Positions 45,656-55,400 are shown, counted from the stretch's first letter. The stretch: 64,000 nucleotides of DNA from Granulosicoccus sp964390335 (GCA_964390335.1 CAYMHU010000008.1:69920-133919), one strand, 5' to 3'. Notes: a model not told the origin generated them from the letters alone. Made by a program: numbers and translations.

Positions 45656-46639
45656 GTGATCAAAAAAATAACTTCACTCACTGTGGCAAGTGTGGCTTTA
45701 GGCGTATCAAGTATGGTAAGTGCCGCGGAATACGAAGTATCTGTAACTAACTTAACAGCAGGCATTCATTTCACACCATTGATTGTTAGCGCGCATCCGT
45801 CATCGGTGTCTATGTTCACCACAACGCAACCGGCGTCAGCCGAGTTACAAGCAATTGCAGAAGGCGGCGACGTTGCCGGTATGGCGCAATTGCTCAATAG
45901 CATAGGTGCAAGTGTTGCAACCGGTGATGGCCTGCTTGCTCCAGGAGCTACTGGCACGTACACAATAAACAGCAGTTCAGCTAATTCGGTGTTGTCGGTA
46001 GCGGGCATGTTATTGCCAACTAACGATGGTTTTGTGGGGTTGAACTCGGTTGCATTACCAACATCACCTGGCGCAACCACACGGTGGTTAGCGCGAGCTT
46101 ACGATGCAGGCACAGAAGGTAACGATGAAGTGGTAGGTGGTGGGGCACCGGGTGTCGCGGGCTTTCCAGCACCACCTCCGGTCGTTGCGTCTGGTACCGG
46201 CACAAACGCATCGGGTATTCATGTAGCTGCTGAGGGTTTTGTCACAGTGCATCGCGGGGTTATTGGTGACTTGGATGCGAATGGTGGGCCTAGTGATATC
46301 AATGCAGCGATACATCGATGGGACGGTCCCGTGGCTGCCGTTAGTGTGCGCATGTTATCGGGTGGCGGCGCTCAAGGGCCTTCAGCGGTAGCTGATTTGA
46401 ACGCGGTTGCTTATTCAGCGTCAGCGGTTGAGATTTTCTGGCAGGCTGCGAACTCGAATGATTCAATCATCGTGGGTTATGAAGTCAGTCGGGATGGCGA
46501 AGTTATTGGCACCTTCGATGCTCAAAGTTACTTTAACGAAGGTTTAAATCCAAACACGGCTTACCACTACACAGTACGCGCCGTAGATGCCAATGGCAAT
46601 GTGGGTGAAGCTCGCGATGTGACGGTATCAACGCGCTAA
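45656..46639 (+). CDS. Exported spondin-domain protein with C-terminal fibronectin type III domain
   Basis: The 327-residue product has a signal peptide ending VSAAE (~24) and a spondin_N-like domain (~25-225: YEVSVTNLTAGIHFTPLIVSAH, LLAPGATGTYTI, GMLLPTNDGFVGLNSV, ARAYDAGTEGNDE). A fibronectin type III-like domain (~240-327: AVEIFWQAANSNDSIIVGYEVSRDG, GLNPNTAYHYTVRAVDANGN) follows. AGGAG lies ten bases before the GTG start. Bacterial spondin-domain proteins are uncharacterised; an extracellular or periplasmic role is inferred from the signal peptide. A strong bidirectional terminator follows. Confidence 0.88.
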   Translation: MIKKITSLTVASVALGVSSMVSAAEYEVSVTNLTAGIHFTPLIVSAHPSSVSMFTTTQPASAELQAIAEGGDVAGMAQLLNSIGASVATGDGLLAPGATGTYTINSSSANSVLSVAGMLLPTNDGFVGLNSVALPTSPGATTRWLARAYDAGTEGNDEVVGGGAPGVAGFPAPPPVVASGTGTNASGIHVAAEGFVTVHRGVIGDLDANGGPSDINAAIHRWDGPVAAVSVRMLSGGGAQGPSAVADLNAVAYSASAVEIFWQAANSNDSIIVGYEVSRDGEVIGTFDAQSYFNEGLNPNTAYHYTVRAVDANGNVGEARDVTVSTR

Positions 46640-46674
46640 TTATTTGTGGAGGCAAAAACATTAGCGACATAAAA

Positions 46675-46706
46675 AAAGGCGGTAGAATGATTGTTCTACC
46701 GCCTTT
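46675..46706. terminator. Bidirectional Rho-independent terminator
   Basis: A perfect 13-bp stem, AAAGGCGGTAGAA (46675-46687) with TTCTACCGCCTTT (46694-46706), has a 6-base loop. A-rich sequence precedes it and CTTTTTCT follows a few bases later, so it can serve both convergent neighbours, the spondin gene and the DUF2853 gene. Confidence 0.93.
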
Positions 46707-46753
46707 CTAGCTTTTTCTAAAACGTTACTCAAGCTTTGATGTTAACCGTAAAA

Positions 46754-47089
46754 CTACTGATAAACAGATTCCTTGTTCAGGTGTTTCACAATTAAATAAT
46801 AAAATACCGGCCGTAGTTTTTGCCGATTACTTGCACCAATGGTGTCGATTGCATGCTGAATAGCCGCATCTGCTTCTGGCCCTTCAACCCCCAATTTGCG
46901 GCTGATAAAACGGGCTTTTACATTATCCAGTTCTTTTTTATCGCCTGCGGCAACTAAATTTGCGTCTTTGTTGTATAACGAGGGGCCTAGGCCTTTCGCT
47001 ACAGAAGACAACAATTTATCGTCACAATCTACGTTAATACTGGCAAGTTGAGCTTTGCAAGCGACTATTGCTTCGTCGAACTTAGACAT
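46754..47089 (-). CDS. DUF2853 family protein
   Basis: The 111-residue product fits DUF2853: MSKFDEAI, LLSSVAKGLGPSLYNKDANLVAAGDKKELDNVK, FISRKLG and NRQKLRPVFYYLIVKHL. The family is small, helical and of unknown function. AGGAGT lies eight bases before the ATG. It appears to be transcribed alone, ending at the bidirectional terminator. Confidence 0.92.
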   Translation of the reverse strand: MSKFDEAIVACKAQLASINVDCDDKLLSSVAKGLGPSLYNKDANLVAAGDKKELDNVKARFISRKLGVEGPEADAAIQHAIDTIGASNRQKLRPVFYYLIVKHLNKESVYQ

Positions 47090-47245
47090 ATTTACTCCTG
47101 AGTATTAAAATCTTTTGTTCATTGCAATACGTCATATTAGACCTATGTGGTACTGGTGCGCAAGCTATGCAATGTTTAATTGTTATAGGTTAACAAATGA
47201 TTAACAATGTATTCCGTACAGTGCAAAACATTGTATCAGGGAGGG

Positions 47246-49561
47246 TTACACAGCCTGTTGTGGCTTAAATGCAGTGTTTTTGGCGTGTTGTGTTTCTGAC
47301 GTTTCAGACAATGTTCTGTTTTTGATATCGATCAAACCGTGCTTACCCAATACGGTTAAAGCTTCTTCGTAACCAATATCGCTTATTGCTTTGTAAGACT
47401 TAAATTCCATTAATGGGTAAATGCTGACGTCTGGTTCTATTAGAACATCTAGCATTGCGCGAGTTTCATTTATCCTGGTTATGCTTTTAATGTCAGTTGA
47501 TCGCAGCAAGGTTTCAACGATTCTGGGTATGCGAATACTTTTAGCAAAAGGATTCATTCTGGATAACAGTACCTGCCAGCCAGACAGGGACGTGCCGTAC
47601 GTGTAGTACTCACAAATTTCCGCAATTTGACTTACGTTTGAACCAATAATAAAACCTTGCTCACCCAGTTGACGATGCATAACATCAACCGGGAAAGTAT
47701 TGAGTATCGCGCCATCGATTAACAGTTGACCCGATGGAGTTGGTACGGGTGAGAATATACCGGGTAAGGAAATAGTACTTCTGATAACCCGCCACAACGA
47801 ACCGCGATCGTGCAACACCTCTTTACCATCCGCAAGGTTGGACGAAATACAAAAGAAGGGTACCCATAGATCTTCAATGCGCTTGTCACCATAAACTGAA
47901 TGACAAAACCTTGTGAGTTTTGCAGACTTTAATAAAGACGCAAGCGGCAATGTGTAATCGAACAAGGCTTTTTTGTTAGCAAATATTTTTGATAGGTCAT
48001 AGATTTGTTCTGTAGAGGCTCCCATGGCTATGCTTGCGCCAATTAGCGCACCCATACTAGAGCCACCGATATAGTCGATATCAACGCCATATTCTTCAAC
48101 CACGCGTTGGACACCCAGGTGCGCGTAGCCTCGTGCACCCCCGCCGCCAAACACCATGCCGCGAGCCTGGCCGCATAAGCGTCTGGCTAGTCGGGCCATA
48201 TGGGCCTTATCATCTATGCGCACATGATGGTAAGCGTCTAAGGTTCGCTTTCGCAACCAACGAGCGGTGTGTGTGGGTTCTGAAGTCTCTCGGCCATGCA
48301 ATAAAACAAGTTCTACTTTACGTTGGAACCGAGCATTCTTTAGGGTGTTGCGTAAATCGTGTTCGATCTCGCGCAGCTTGGATGAATTTTCGATATTGCC
48401 GTCTGCCAGTAATACGATTCGGTCGGCCCTGCTGATACAGCGCTTCGTCCACGCAGTCATCGTTGGCTCAGTAAGGTAGATCATTTCCTGGAAGCGGTTT
48501 TCTTTATCGTCTAACCATTCAGCTATTGCCGAATTGAATACGTCTGAAAACTGAGTTTGTGCCACGCCTTTTTTACCGTACAAGGTATCGAAGCCACGAG
48601 CATCAAGCATCATTGGGTTGCCGATGTGTTTTAGTTCGCGTCTCAGCTGGCTTAAGAACCGTCGCAGCGGTAAGCGGCTATCTAACGGAATAATCGCTAT
48701 TGATTGGTCGCTACTTTTCTTGTGAGCCCGCTTCGTTTTATTAATGTGGCGTTGCACAATAATTTTAGACAGCTGCAAAATCATTGCTGGTTGGTTGGCG
48801 ATCAGGCTGTCGAATAATTCTCTTGGTAAAAATGCAACGGTTGATTCACGCGTGGCATACACAGTGGCCGTTCTTTTAGAACCCGATAACAAAGCTTGTT
48901 CACCTACTGTTTCTGGAGCACGTACTTCAGCTAGGGTTACGTGTTGATTGTCCGCGTTTAAGGTTTGTACGCGTAAACGTCCCGAAACAACAATATGCAA
49001 ACCATCCGGTTCATCACCCTCGCGAAGTATCAAATCGCCACTGCTGTAGTAACGAATGTCGGTTGCATCCAGCAATTGATTCATTAACGGGGTGGTTACC
49101 GTGCCGAACATATCCAGAAAGACTTTGGCAAGCATGGCTCGGCGTGACAATTCTGCGGCTGTATCGTACACGTGCGCGAGTATGGATGGGTTTAACTCGG
49201 ACAGTAGCTCGAACGCGAATCGTGGAAAACAAGCAACGGTGGTGGGGCGCGCGGCAATAGCGCTAACCAAATGCACGCCACCATTTAATACGGCGAAATC
49301 TCCAGCGGTTTGACCAGCGGTACGTGAATGCAGAAAAAACCGGTCTTCACTTTTATCAGTGCTGAGATACAAATCGAGCTGCCCATCGATGACCATAAAC
49401 AGACTTTCGCTTTGATGGCCTTCATTAAATAGCGTACGATTTTCTTCAAGTTCGATATAACTGATGTGTGGGACGAGCGTGTCCCACCGGGTTGGATCAA
49501 TGGACTGAACCAGCGGTAATTTTTTCAGTGCGTTTAGTCTGCTTGAATCGTCGATGAACAT
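47246..49561 (-). CDS. NTE-type patatin phospholipase with two cyclic-nucleotide-binding-like domains
   Basis: The 771-residue product carries two cNMP-binding-like beta-barrels (~12-125 and ~150-270; GDFAVLNGG and VGEQALLSGSKRTATV are the binding-cassette positions) and a linker. The patatin domain has GMVFGGGGARGYAHLGV as oxyanion loop, nucleophile Ser502 in GGSSMG and the acid in LLIDGAILNTFPVD. The layout matches neuropathy target esterase-like lysophospholipases found widely in bacteria. The first barrel lacks the phosphate-binding Arg pattern I would expect, so it may not bind nucleotide. The ATG used is two codons inside a possible TTG start. Confidence 0.92.
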   Translation of the reverse strand: MFIDDSSRLNALKKLPLVQSIDPTRWDTLVPHISYIELEENRTLFNEGHQSESLFMVIDGQLDLYLSTDKSEDRFFLHSRTAGQTAGDFAVLNGGVHLVSAIAARPTTVACFPRFAFELLSELNPSILAHVYDTAAELSRRAMLAKVFLDMFGTVTTPLMNQLLDATDIRYYSSGDLILREGDEPDGLHIVVSGRLRVQTLNADNQHVTLAEVRAPETVGEQALLSGSKRTATVYATRESTVAFLPRELFDSLIANQPAMILQLSKIIVQRHINKTKRAHKKSSDQSIAIIPLDSRLPLRRFLSQLRRELKHIGNPMMLDARGFDTLYGKKGVAQTQFSDVFNSAIAEWLDDKENRFQEMIYLTEPTMTAWTKRCISRADRIVLLADGNIENSSKLREIEHDLRNTLKNARFQRKVELVLLHGRETSEPTHTARWLRKRTLDAYHHVRIDDKAHMARLARRLCGQARGMVFGGGGARGYAHLGVQRVVEEYGVDIDYIGGSSMGALIGASIAMGASTEQIYDLSKIFANKKALFDYTLPLASLLKSAKLTRFCHSVYGDKRIEDLWVPFFCISSNLADGKEVLHDRGSLWRVIRSTISLPGIFSPVPTPSGQLLIDGAILNTFPVDVMHRQLGEQGFIIGSNVSQIAEICEYYTYGTSLSGWQVLLSRMNPFAKSIRIPRIVETLLRSTDIKSITRINETRAMLDVLIEPDVSIYPLMEFKSYKAISDIGYEEALTVLGKHGLIDIKNRTLSETSETQHAKNTAFKPQQAV

Positions 49562-49677
49562 AGTCAAACTAAATTCCAGAATGCCAATAGTATCTCAAAA
49601 ACGGGCATTACCTTTCGTGTTGTCTATTAAACATTAGCGGCCAAGAGCTGGAGCTCTTTGGCTCAAATCAATTTAAG

Positions 49678-50343
49678 CTAGTTTTGTGAGAAATGAAGCA
49701 TGCCAAAATAGGCGCTGCCAGATTGCTCAGAATTATCGCCATCAATCATAACTGCGTAGCCGGCGAGTTCCTCTATGTCTAGATCAAAATATTGTCGGAA
49801 ATCGGCCGCAACATCACGTTTTTGTATTGTCCAGTCGCCGACAAACTCTGGGCCGCTCTGCACGGCAACCATGTGGTTTTTATCAGTGAACGGGTTACTC
49901 CAATCGGAGCCCAATGGTTCAGAGCTAGACCACACATAGTTAATAGCCACTGTTTCCCATGGCAATAGTCCGGTTTGGGCAACCACATAAAGCCGAGCCG
50001 GGAAATCGTCACCGGACTTGTCCTGTTCATTAATCTCGCCATAAACGTTATCAATTTTCCAGGACCAACTCAGGATCGGTGTTTTCGTCAAATCGATTAT
50101 TTTGCGTTTGTACAATACCGACGCAGCGCTTTGGGTGGTTGCTTGTAAAACGTTTTGTCCGTCGAGCTCTACTAACTTATATTCTGAATTACCCTTGAAT
50201 GATCGCTCTTCCCACTGACTTAATTCGGCTTCAGGGAAGCTGTGATCTATTGAGTCTATGTTAGACGTAAAAGCCGATGGAGCATAAATTGCGGTAGCGA
50301 CAATGCTTAAGGATAAAACGTTTTTTAGTTTGGTCGTGTTCAT
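49678..50343 (-). CDS. Exported DUF3047 domain protein
   Basis: The 221-residue product has a signal peptide (~1-27) and DUF3047 features: WEERSFKGNSEYKLVELDGQ, LQATTQSAASVLYKRKIIDLTKTPILSWSWKI, KSGDDFPARLYVV, NYVWSSSEPLGSDWSNPF and YAVMIDGDNSEQSGSAYFGMLHF. The family is probably a periplasmic beta-sandwich; its function is not known to me. Confidence 0.92.
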   Translation of the reverse strand: MNTTKLKNVLSLSIVATAIYAPSAFTSNIDSIDHSFPEAELSQWEERSFKGNSEYKLVELDGQNVLQATTQSAASVLYKRKIIDLTKTPILSWSWKIDNVYGEINEQDKSGDDFPARLYVVAQTGLLPWETVAINYVWSSSEPLGSDWSNPFTDKNHMVAVQSGPEFVGDWTIQKRDVAADFRQYFDLDIEELAGYAVMIDGDNSEQSGSAYFGMLHFSQN

Positions 50344-50518
50344 GGTGTCTAAGGTTTAGCTGGTGCTTGTTCCGGTTCGATTGTAGTTTATATTATGTGT
50401 GTTCTAGCTAGTTGGGTGTGTGCAGGCAGCTTAAGTTCCGTTAACCTCGGGAAAGAATACGCCGATTATTGCTGAAATCCCGTAAACTATCCGGAGTGAT
50501 CTCACAGATTGTAACCTT

Positions 50519-51532
50519 ATGCCCAGTACTCCTAAAAACCGTCGATTCTGGATTCTCGCTGCAGGCACTATCGCCACTATATATATGCTGATTTTGGTGG
50601 GTGGGATAGTTCGGGCGACGGGTTCGGGTATGGGGTGTCCGGATTGGCCAACCTGTTTTGGTCAATGGATTCCACCCACCAGTGAAAGTCAGCTGCCGGC
50701 CAACTATCAGCAAATCTATGCCGACCGTGGCTACAAGGAAACCACGTTTAACGTTCGCAAAACCTGGACAGAATATTTGAACCGCTTATTAGGTGTGTTC
50801 ACCGGCTTTACGATCCTACTGACCTTTTTGTTTTCATTGTCCTATCGCAAGCGCGATGTCGCGGTTACTTACCTCGCGTTCGCGGGTTTTGTGCTGGTGG
50901 GAGTGCAAGGCTGGTTGGGTTCGCGAGTGGTTGCCAGTAATTTACATCCAGGTTTAATCACGGTTCATATGCTGTTGGCGCAGGTAATAGTGGGGCTGAT
51001 GATCGCTGCAATTTTGCGTTCGGCCAAACCGAGCTTGTCAAAAATACAAATTGGCCAGTTGCCAAACATGGCTTACACCATATTAGTCATCAGTATGATT
51101 TTGGGATTAATTCAACTGGTGGTTGGCACGCAAGTGCGCGAAGCCATTGATCTTATCGCCAAGCAAAGCAACTATATCAACCGGCATTTGTGGATCGATA
51201 ATCTGCCAATGATTTTTAATATTCATAAAATTTTGGCAGTGCCTTTACTCTTGATTAACGGTTGGCTTGTCTGGCAGTTCCTGTCACGCACACAATCGGC
51301 TGTTCTCAGTTTTTTGAATTGGTCTTTAGCTGCCTTGTTGCTCGGTACGGTGGTTATGGGGATGTCGATGGATAGACTCAGCTTACCAATATACGCGCAG
51401 CCCTTGCATCTATGGATGGCCTCGCTCATATTCGGCGCCCAATTAGCCATATTTTTAGTTGTACGATACGCGCGCAGTGGCAATAGCGCCCCGGTAGTTG
51501 AGGATGGTGCCGTGGTGAACGTTCAACACTAA
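50519..51532 (+). CDS. ctaA: Heme A synthase, COX15/CtaA family
   Basis: CtaA oxidises heme O to heme A in the inner membrane for aa3-type cytochrome oxidase. The 337-residue product has about eight membrane segments, LVGGIVRATGSGMGCPDWPTCFG near residue 25, TEYLNRLLGVFTG, HPGLITVHMLLAQ and HKILAVPLLL with the conserved His residues. cyoE and cox genes are not nearby, though the order may continue elsewhere. Confidence 0.95.
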   Translation: MPSTPKNRRFWILAAGTIATIYMLILVGGIVRATGSGMGCPDWPTCFGQWIPPTSESQLPANYQQIYADRGYKETTFNVRKTWTEYLNRLLGVFTGFTILLTFLFSLSYRKRDVAVTYLAFAGFVLVGVQGWLGSRVVASNLHPGLITVHMLLAQVIVGLMIAAILRSAKPSLSKIQIGQLPNMAYTILVISMILGLIQLVVGTQVREAIDLIAKQSNYINRHLWIDNLPMIFNIHKILAVPLLLINGWLVWQFLSRTQSAVLSFLNWSLAALLLGTVVMGMSMDRLSLPIYAQPLHLWMASLIFGAQLAIFLVVRYARSGNSAPVVEDGAVVNVQH

Positions 51533-51656
51533 TTACTTGCGACGAAAACGCAGGCCTAGCCTATTTTCCTGTTTTTGCGATGGCTTAATTGGGGTATGGT
51601 GTAATCCGCTTTTCTGTACCAGACTATTTAATCATTGAACACGGAGGTTCAATACT

Positions 51657-52202
51657 ATGCAGCTTCAGCCGCATCTCGTCCTTATTGCCTGTTCCACACA
51701 AGGTTTTGTCAAACTCATACCAAAGCACCGTGCAGATCGGTTTTCTAGTGCATTATTTCGCCTAAGTCGTACCCATTGGCTTTGCATTTTTCTGCTCATC
51801 CTATCGCTGCCTGTGGCATCCCATGCAACAGAGCCGCAGAGCAATGGTAATTTAATCAATGTCAACTTAGCGCCTGCCGGCGAGCTTGCTAAAAAACTGC
51901 CCGGTATTGGTCCCGCCAAAGCTCAGGCTATTGTTCAGTATCGCGAGCAACATGGGCCATTTAAATCGGTGGATTCACTGGTTAACGTGAAAGGCATTGG
52001 GCCGGCGATACTGGCAAAAATTCAAGCTTTGGTCGTCGTCGGAAGTTCCGGTGATGATAATGCGAATCAACCATTGTCTAAACGCGGACCCACAAAAACA
52101 TTTGCGCAACAAGAAACGGCAGCACAGCATGCGGTGAGGGCTGCATTAACCTTGGCAGCCAGGCATGCTGCTCATGCGCGCAGCGCCTCTCAATTGAAGT
52201 AG
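51657..52202 (+). CDS. ComEA-like helix-hairpin-helix protein
   Basis: The 181-residue product has a basic N-terminal ~40 residues, one hydrophobic segment (WLCIFLLILSLPVASHA), then a ComEA-type double HhH (~63-125: INVNLAPAGELAKKLPGIGPAKAQAI, SVDSLVNVKGIGPAILAKI). The Ala/His-rich tail is variable. ComEA binds incoming DNA in the periplasm during transformation; single-domain relatives may have other roles. GGAGG lies nine bases before the ATG, supporting this rather long N-terminus. Confidence 0.85.
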   Translation: MQLQPHLVLIACSTQGFVKLIPKHRADRFSSALFRLSRTHWLCIFLLILSLPVASHATEPQSNGNLINVNLAPAGELAKKLPGIGPAKAQAIVQYREQHGPFKSVDSLVNVKGIGPAILAKIQALVVVGSSGDDNANQPLSKRGPTKTFAQQETAAQHAVRAALTLAARHAAHARSASQLK

Positions 52203-52235
52203 TACCTTGTGAAGTTGCACAGCAACGTGAGCTAG

Positions 52236-52766
52236 CTACTCGCCTTCAAAAGCGCATAAGGCGTGCACCGTTGCACCTAAAGATTCAATCAGCTTCTTAC
52301 CGCCCAAGTCTGGGAGGTCGATAATAAACGCACATCCAACTAATTCTGCACCGGCGCGTTCCAGTAATTTAATTCCTGCTTCGCAAGTACCACCGGTAGC
52401 AATCAGATCATCGACCAGTAAAACGCGTTCACCATTTTGTACTGCATCAACGTGCATCTCCATCACGGCTTCACCGTACTCAAGTGTGTACGCTTCTTCC
52501 ATTGTTTGAAATGGAAGCTTGCCTTTTTTTCTAATAGGCACAAATCCAACAGACAATTGATGCGCGATGGCGCCGCCCATGATAAAACCGCGTGCCTCTA
52601 ATGCAACAACCTTATCTATCTGCACGCCTGCATAAGGATGCAACAGCATGTCGATTGCCATCCGAAATCCACGGGCATCTTGGAATAGCGTTGTGACATC
52701 CCGAAACTGAATTCCCTTCTTTGGGTAGTCCGGAATAGTACGGATATATTGCTCAATATTGTTCAT
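52236..52766 (-). CDS. apt: Adenine phosphoribosyltransferase
   Basis: Apt salvages adenine to AMP with PRPP. The 176-residue product has IRTIPDYPKKGIQFRDVTTLF, ALEARGFIMGGAIAHQL, the PRPP loop VLLVDDLIATGGT and GAELVGCAFIIDLPDLGG. Length is normal. It is divergent from the DUF533 gene across 131 bases. Confidence 0.97.
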   Translation of the reverse strand: MNNIEQYIRTIPDYPKKGIQFRDVTTLFQDARGFRMAIDMLLHPYAGVQIDKVVALEARGFIMGGAIAHQLSVGFVPIRKKGKLPFQTMEEAYTLEYGEAVMEMHVDAVQNGERVLLVDDLIATGGTCEAGIKLLERAGAELVGCAFIIDLPDLGGKKLIESLGATVHALCAFEGE

Positions 52767-52897
52767 CAGTTGATCGCGTAAGTTAAGTATTTATGCGGCA
52801 AAGAGTAACATTTGATGGGGATCGATCACACTAATCATTAAAGCAGCAATAGCGTGGTAGGATCTTGATCAATCGCTGTCGATTTTTGGAGTTTTGA

Positions 52898-53605
52898 ATG
52901 AATCTTGTAGGAACGTTGGGCAAAATTTTATTAAGTGGTGCGCTGAATAAAGGTGGTTCCGGGGGGCTTGGCTCTTTATTAGGTGGTGCATCCGGCGGAT
53001 CGGCTGGTGGGCTCGGTGACTTGCTGGGCGGTTTAGCAGGCGGACAAGGTGGTGCAGCTGGCGGTCTTGGTGATTTACTGGGGCAACTACAAAAACAAGG
53101 TGGCGCGACACAAGCTGGTGGAGCAGGCGCCGGTGGTTTACTGGGCGGTCTGCTTGGCGGTGGTGATCCAGCAACCGGTGGTCTGGGTGGTTTACTAGGC
53201 AGTGCACTTGGTCAACAGGGTCAAGCTGCACCTCCAGCTCCAACGCCTGAACAATCTGATCATGCTGCGCTTCTGATTCGTTCCATGATTAACGCTGCTA
53301 AGTGTGATGGTTCAGTTGATCAACACGAGCAAGAAAAGATTGTTGGCAAGTTGGGGGATATTGATGCGCAAGAAGCTGCGTTTATTCGCAACGAAATGCA
53401 AGCACCATTAGATGTTGATGCGTTCGTGCGCAGTGTGCCTCGTGGTATGGAACAACAGGTTTATGCTGTATCGGTTATGTCTATCAATTTGGACTCGAAA
53501 GTAGAAGCAGATTATCTGGATAAGCTGGCAAAGGGATTAAATATTTCTGAGCAAGTCAGTAATCAGATGCATACTGAAATGGGTGTACCTGTACTGTACG
53601 GTTAA
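52898..53605 (+). CDS. DUF533 (YebE-like, TerB-fold) protein
   Basis: The 235-residue product has a Gly/Leu-rich low-complexity half (~15-110, many GGLGDLLGG-like units) and a C-terminal TerB-like helical domain (~120-235: ALLIRSMINAAKCDGSVDQHEQEKI, VYAVSVMSINLDSKVEADYLDKLAKGL) typical of DUF533/YebE. YebE-type proteins are inner-membrane-associated and envelope-stress-linked in Enterobacteria. The Asp-rich DGSVDQHE loop resembles a metal site of TerB. Function here is unknown. Confidence 0.88.
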   Translation: MNLVGTLGKILLSGALNKGGSGGLGSLLGGASGGSAGGLGDLLGGLAGGQGGAAGGLGDLLGQLQKQGGATQAGGAGAGGLLGGLLGGGDPATGGLGGLLGSALGQQGQAAPPAPTPEQSDHAALLIRSMINAAKCDGSVDQHEQEKIVGKLGDIDAQEAAFIRNEMQAPLDVDAFVRSVPRGMEQQVYAVSVMSINLDSKVEADYLDKLAKGLNISEQVSNQMHTEMGVPVLYG

Positions 53606-53629
53606 GCATTACGTTAAGTCTTGCTATGC

Positions 53630-53654
53630 GGGAGTATGGAATATCCATGCTCCC
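53630..53654 (+). terminator. Hairpin after the DUF533 gene
   Basis: GGGAGTATGG (53630-53639) and CCATGCTCCC (53645-53654) pair with one G-T across a 5-base loop. An A-rich stretch rather than a T-run follows, so Rho-independent action is uncertain. Confidence 0.5.
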
Positions 53655-53767
53655 ACTTGACGAAAAACACATAAAAAATAACGGGGCTCAATAACCCTAC
53701 TCAGTGAAGTCGTTCCTGTAGAGCAGGGTTCAGGTTGGGGCTGCACAATTGCTGTTTGGAGATTTAC

Positions 53768-55363
53768 ATGAAAAAACTACTTGGATTGTTAGTACTCGTG
53801 CTGCCGTGGTCAGCTTATGCAAATATCACCGTGTATGGTGAATGTAATTATCGAGGTCCCGGTGTGACGTTGCAGGTAGGTGAATACGATGCAGCGAAGT
53901 TACGCGCCAATCGAATTCCTGAAGACGTAATCAAATCTGTTAAGGTCACTGAGGGTTATGTTGTTACCGTTTATGCAGATGATAATTTCAGTGGCAAGTA
54001 CGGCACTTTGCGCAGTAACGATGCCTGCCTCGACGGCGACGGCTTTGGTAATGTGATCAGCTCTTTGTCGGTTCGAGAATCGCTTGGGTTGGGTGCCATT
54101 GAGCCAGCCACAACGCCGACGCCCAGTCTGCTCGATAAGCAAAGCATGGTTACCGTGTACACCGATTGCAATCACCAAGGTCTATCAGCCTCATTTGAGG
54201 CAGGCGAGTACTTGCTATCGCAAATTAAGAAAAGCGGTATTGGTGATAACGAAATCTCGGCAGTCAAAGTGCCAGAAGGTATGACCCTAACCGTATACGA
54301 AAATGATTTTCTGCGCGGCAACTACGGTACAGCAAAGGGCGATATTGCTTGCCTGGACGATGGCGATTTCGGTGGCAAAATTTCTTCCTTAGCGGTGGCA
54401 GGAAAAGGAACCAGTGCTCCTGCAGTGGTTGCAGCACCCACCGTGGCCAAGCCAGAGCCAAGCGCAAACGCTGCGGAAAAAGTAAAAGTCGGCGTGTATG
54501 CCGGTTGTAATTACCGAGGCAACGCAATTGGCCTCGACGTTGGTGAATATACTGCAACCGATCTGAAACGCTTAGGCATGGATGACAACACAGTTTCTTC
54601 TGTGAAAGTCGCGAAAGGCTATCAAGTAGAGCTTTTCGAGAACGATTTTTTTAGAGGCCGATCTGGCACATTACGCAGTGAAGATGATTGTCTAAGGAAC
54701 GATAATTTTGACGATACGGTGTCATCACTTATTGTTAGTCGCGATAAACGCGCAACCATGCCCACCTTTGGTAACAACACTGAAGGTCGCAAGGCAAATG
54801 ATGTGGTCTCGGTGTATTTACACTGTAACTACCGTGGTGGTAGCGCAAGCCTGCCGGTTGGTCGCTATAACACTGCAGCGATGAAGGCTGCACGCATCGG
54901 CAACGATACTATTTCGTCTATTAAGGTGTCCAGCGGTTATCAAGTCACCTTATATGAAGGCGGCAAATTCGATACGAACGGGGTGGTTATCACTGCAAAC
55001 GATGATTGCCTGGACGATAACAACCTCAATGAGAAAGTGTCGTCAATGGTTGTCGAGCGTATCGGCGCATCGTCGAACTCTGATGCCAAATTGTCCAACT
55101 CTAATAGCCTGAGCATCCCTGCTAAGCAGCAATCAAATGACGGCTCACAAGCATTAGTGGATGGTTTAACCTGCATGCAGGATTACGTTGATAAAAATAT
55201 CTGCGATGCAGAACGTTGGACCATTATGAATCGCCGATGTGGTCTGAAAAACGCTAAAGAGTTATCGGATGGTTATCTGGAAGGTCATGTAAAAGCCGGT
55301 AACTGTAAAGCTGAATACTGGAATGAGTTGGTTCGCCGAACCGCTAATCCAAGCCTTCGCTAG
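53768..55363 (+). CDS. Exported protein with four beta/gamma-crystallin domains
   Basis: The 531-residue product has a signal peptide ending SAYA (~18). Four tandem beta/gamma-crystallin units of ~85 residues start near 20, 127, 241 and 345, each opening with VYxxCNYRG-like text and closing with DxxVSSLxV. Ca-binding signatures of the D/N-D/N-x-x-S/T-S type are clear in units three and four (DNTVSS, DDTVSS, NDTISS). Two Cys per unit suggest disulfides and so a periplasmic or extracellular site. A Cys-containing helical C-terminal domain (~470-531) is unassigned. GGAG lies ten bases before the ATG. A strong terminator follows. Confidence 0.9.
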   Translation: MKKLLGLLVLVLPWSAYANITVYGECNYRGPGVTLQVGEYDAAKLRANRIPEDVIKSVKVTEGYVVTVYADDNFSGKYGTLRSNDACLDGDGFGNVISSLSVRESLGLGAIEPATTPTPSLLDKQSMVTVYTDCNHQGLSASFEAGEYLLSQIKKSGIGDNEISAVKVPEGMTLTVYENDFLRGNYGTAKGDIACLDDGDFGGKISSLAVAGKGTSAPAVVAAPTVAKPEPSANAAEKVKVGVYAGCNYRGNAIGLDVGEYTATDLKRLGMDDNTVSSVKVAKGYQVELFENDFFRGRSGTLRSEDDCLRNDNFDDTVSSLIVSRDKRATMPTFGNNTEGRKANDVVSVYLHCNYRGGSASLPVGRYNTAAMKAARIGNDTISSIKVSSGYQVTLYEGGKFDTNGVVITANDDCLDDNNLNEKVSSMVVERIGASSNSDAKLSNSNSLSIPAKQQSNDGSQALVDGLTCMQDYVDKNICDAERWTIMNRRCGLKNAKELSDGYLEGHVKAGNCKAEYWNELVRRTANPSLR

Positions 55364-55366
55364 TAC

Positions 55367-55400
55367 ATTGGGCATACCTTGATCGCAAGGTATGCCCAAT
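55367..55400 (+). terminator. Strong hairpin terminator after the crystallin-domain gene
   Basis: A perfect 15-bp stem, ATTGGGCATACCTTG (55367-55381) with CAAGGTATGCCCAAT (55386-55400), closes a 4-base loop three bases after the stop codon and is followed by CTTTGTT. Confidence 0.9.
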
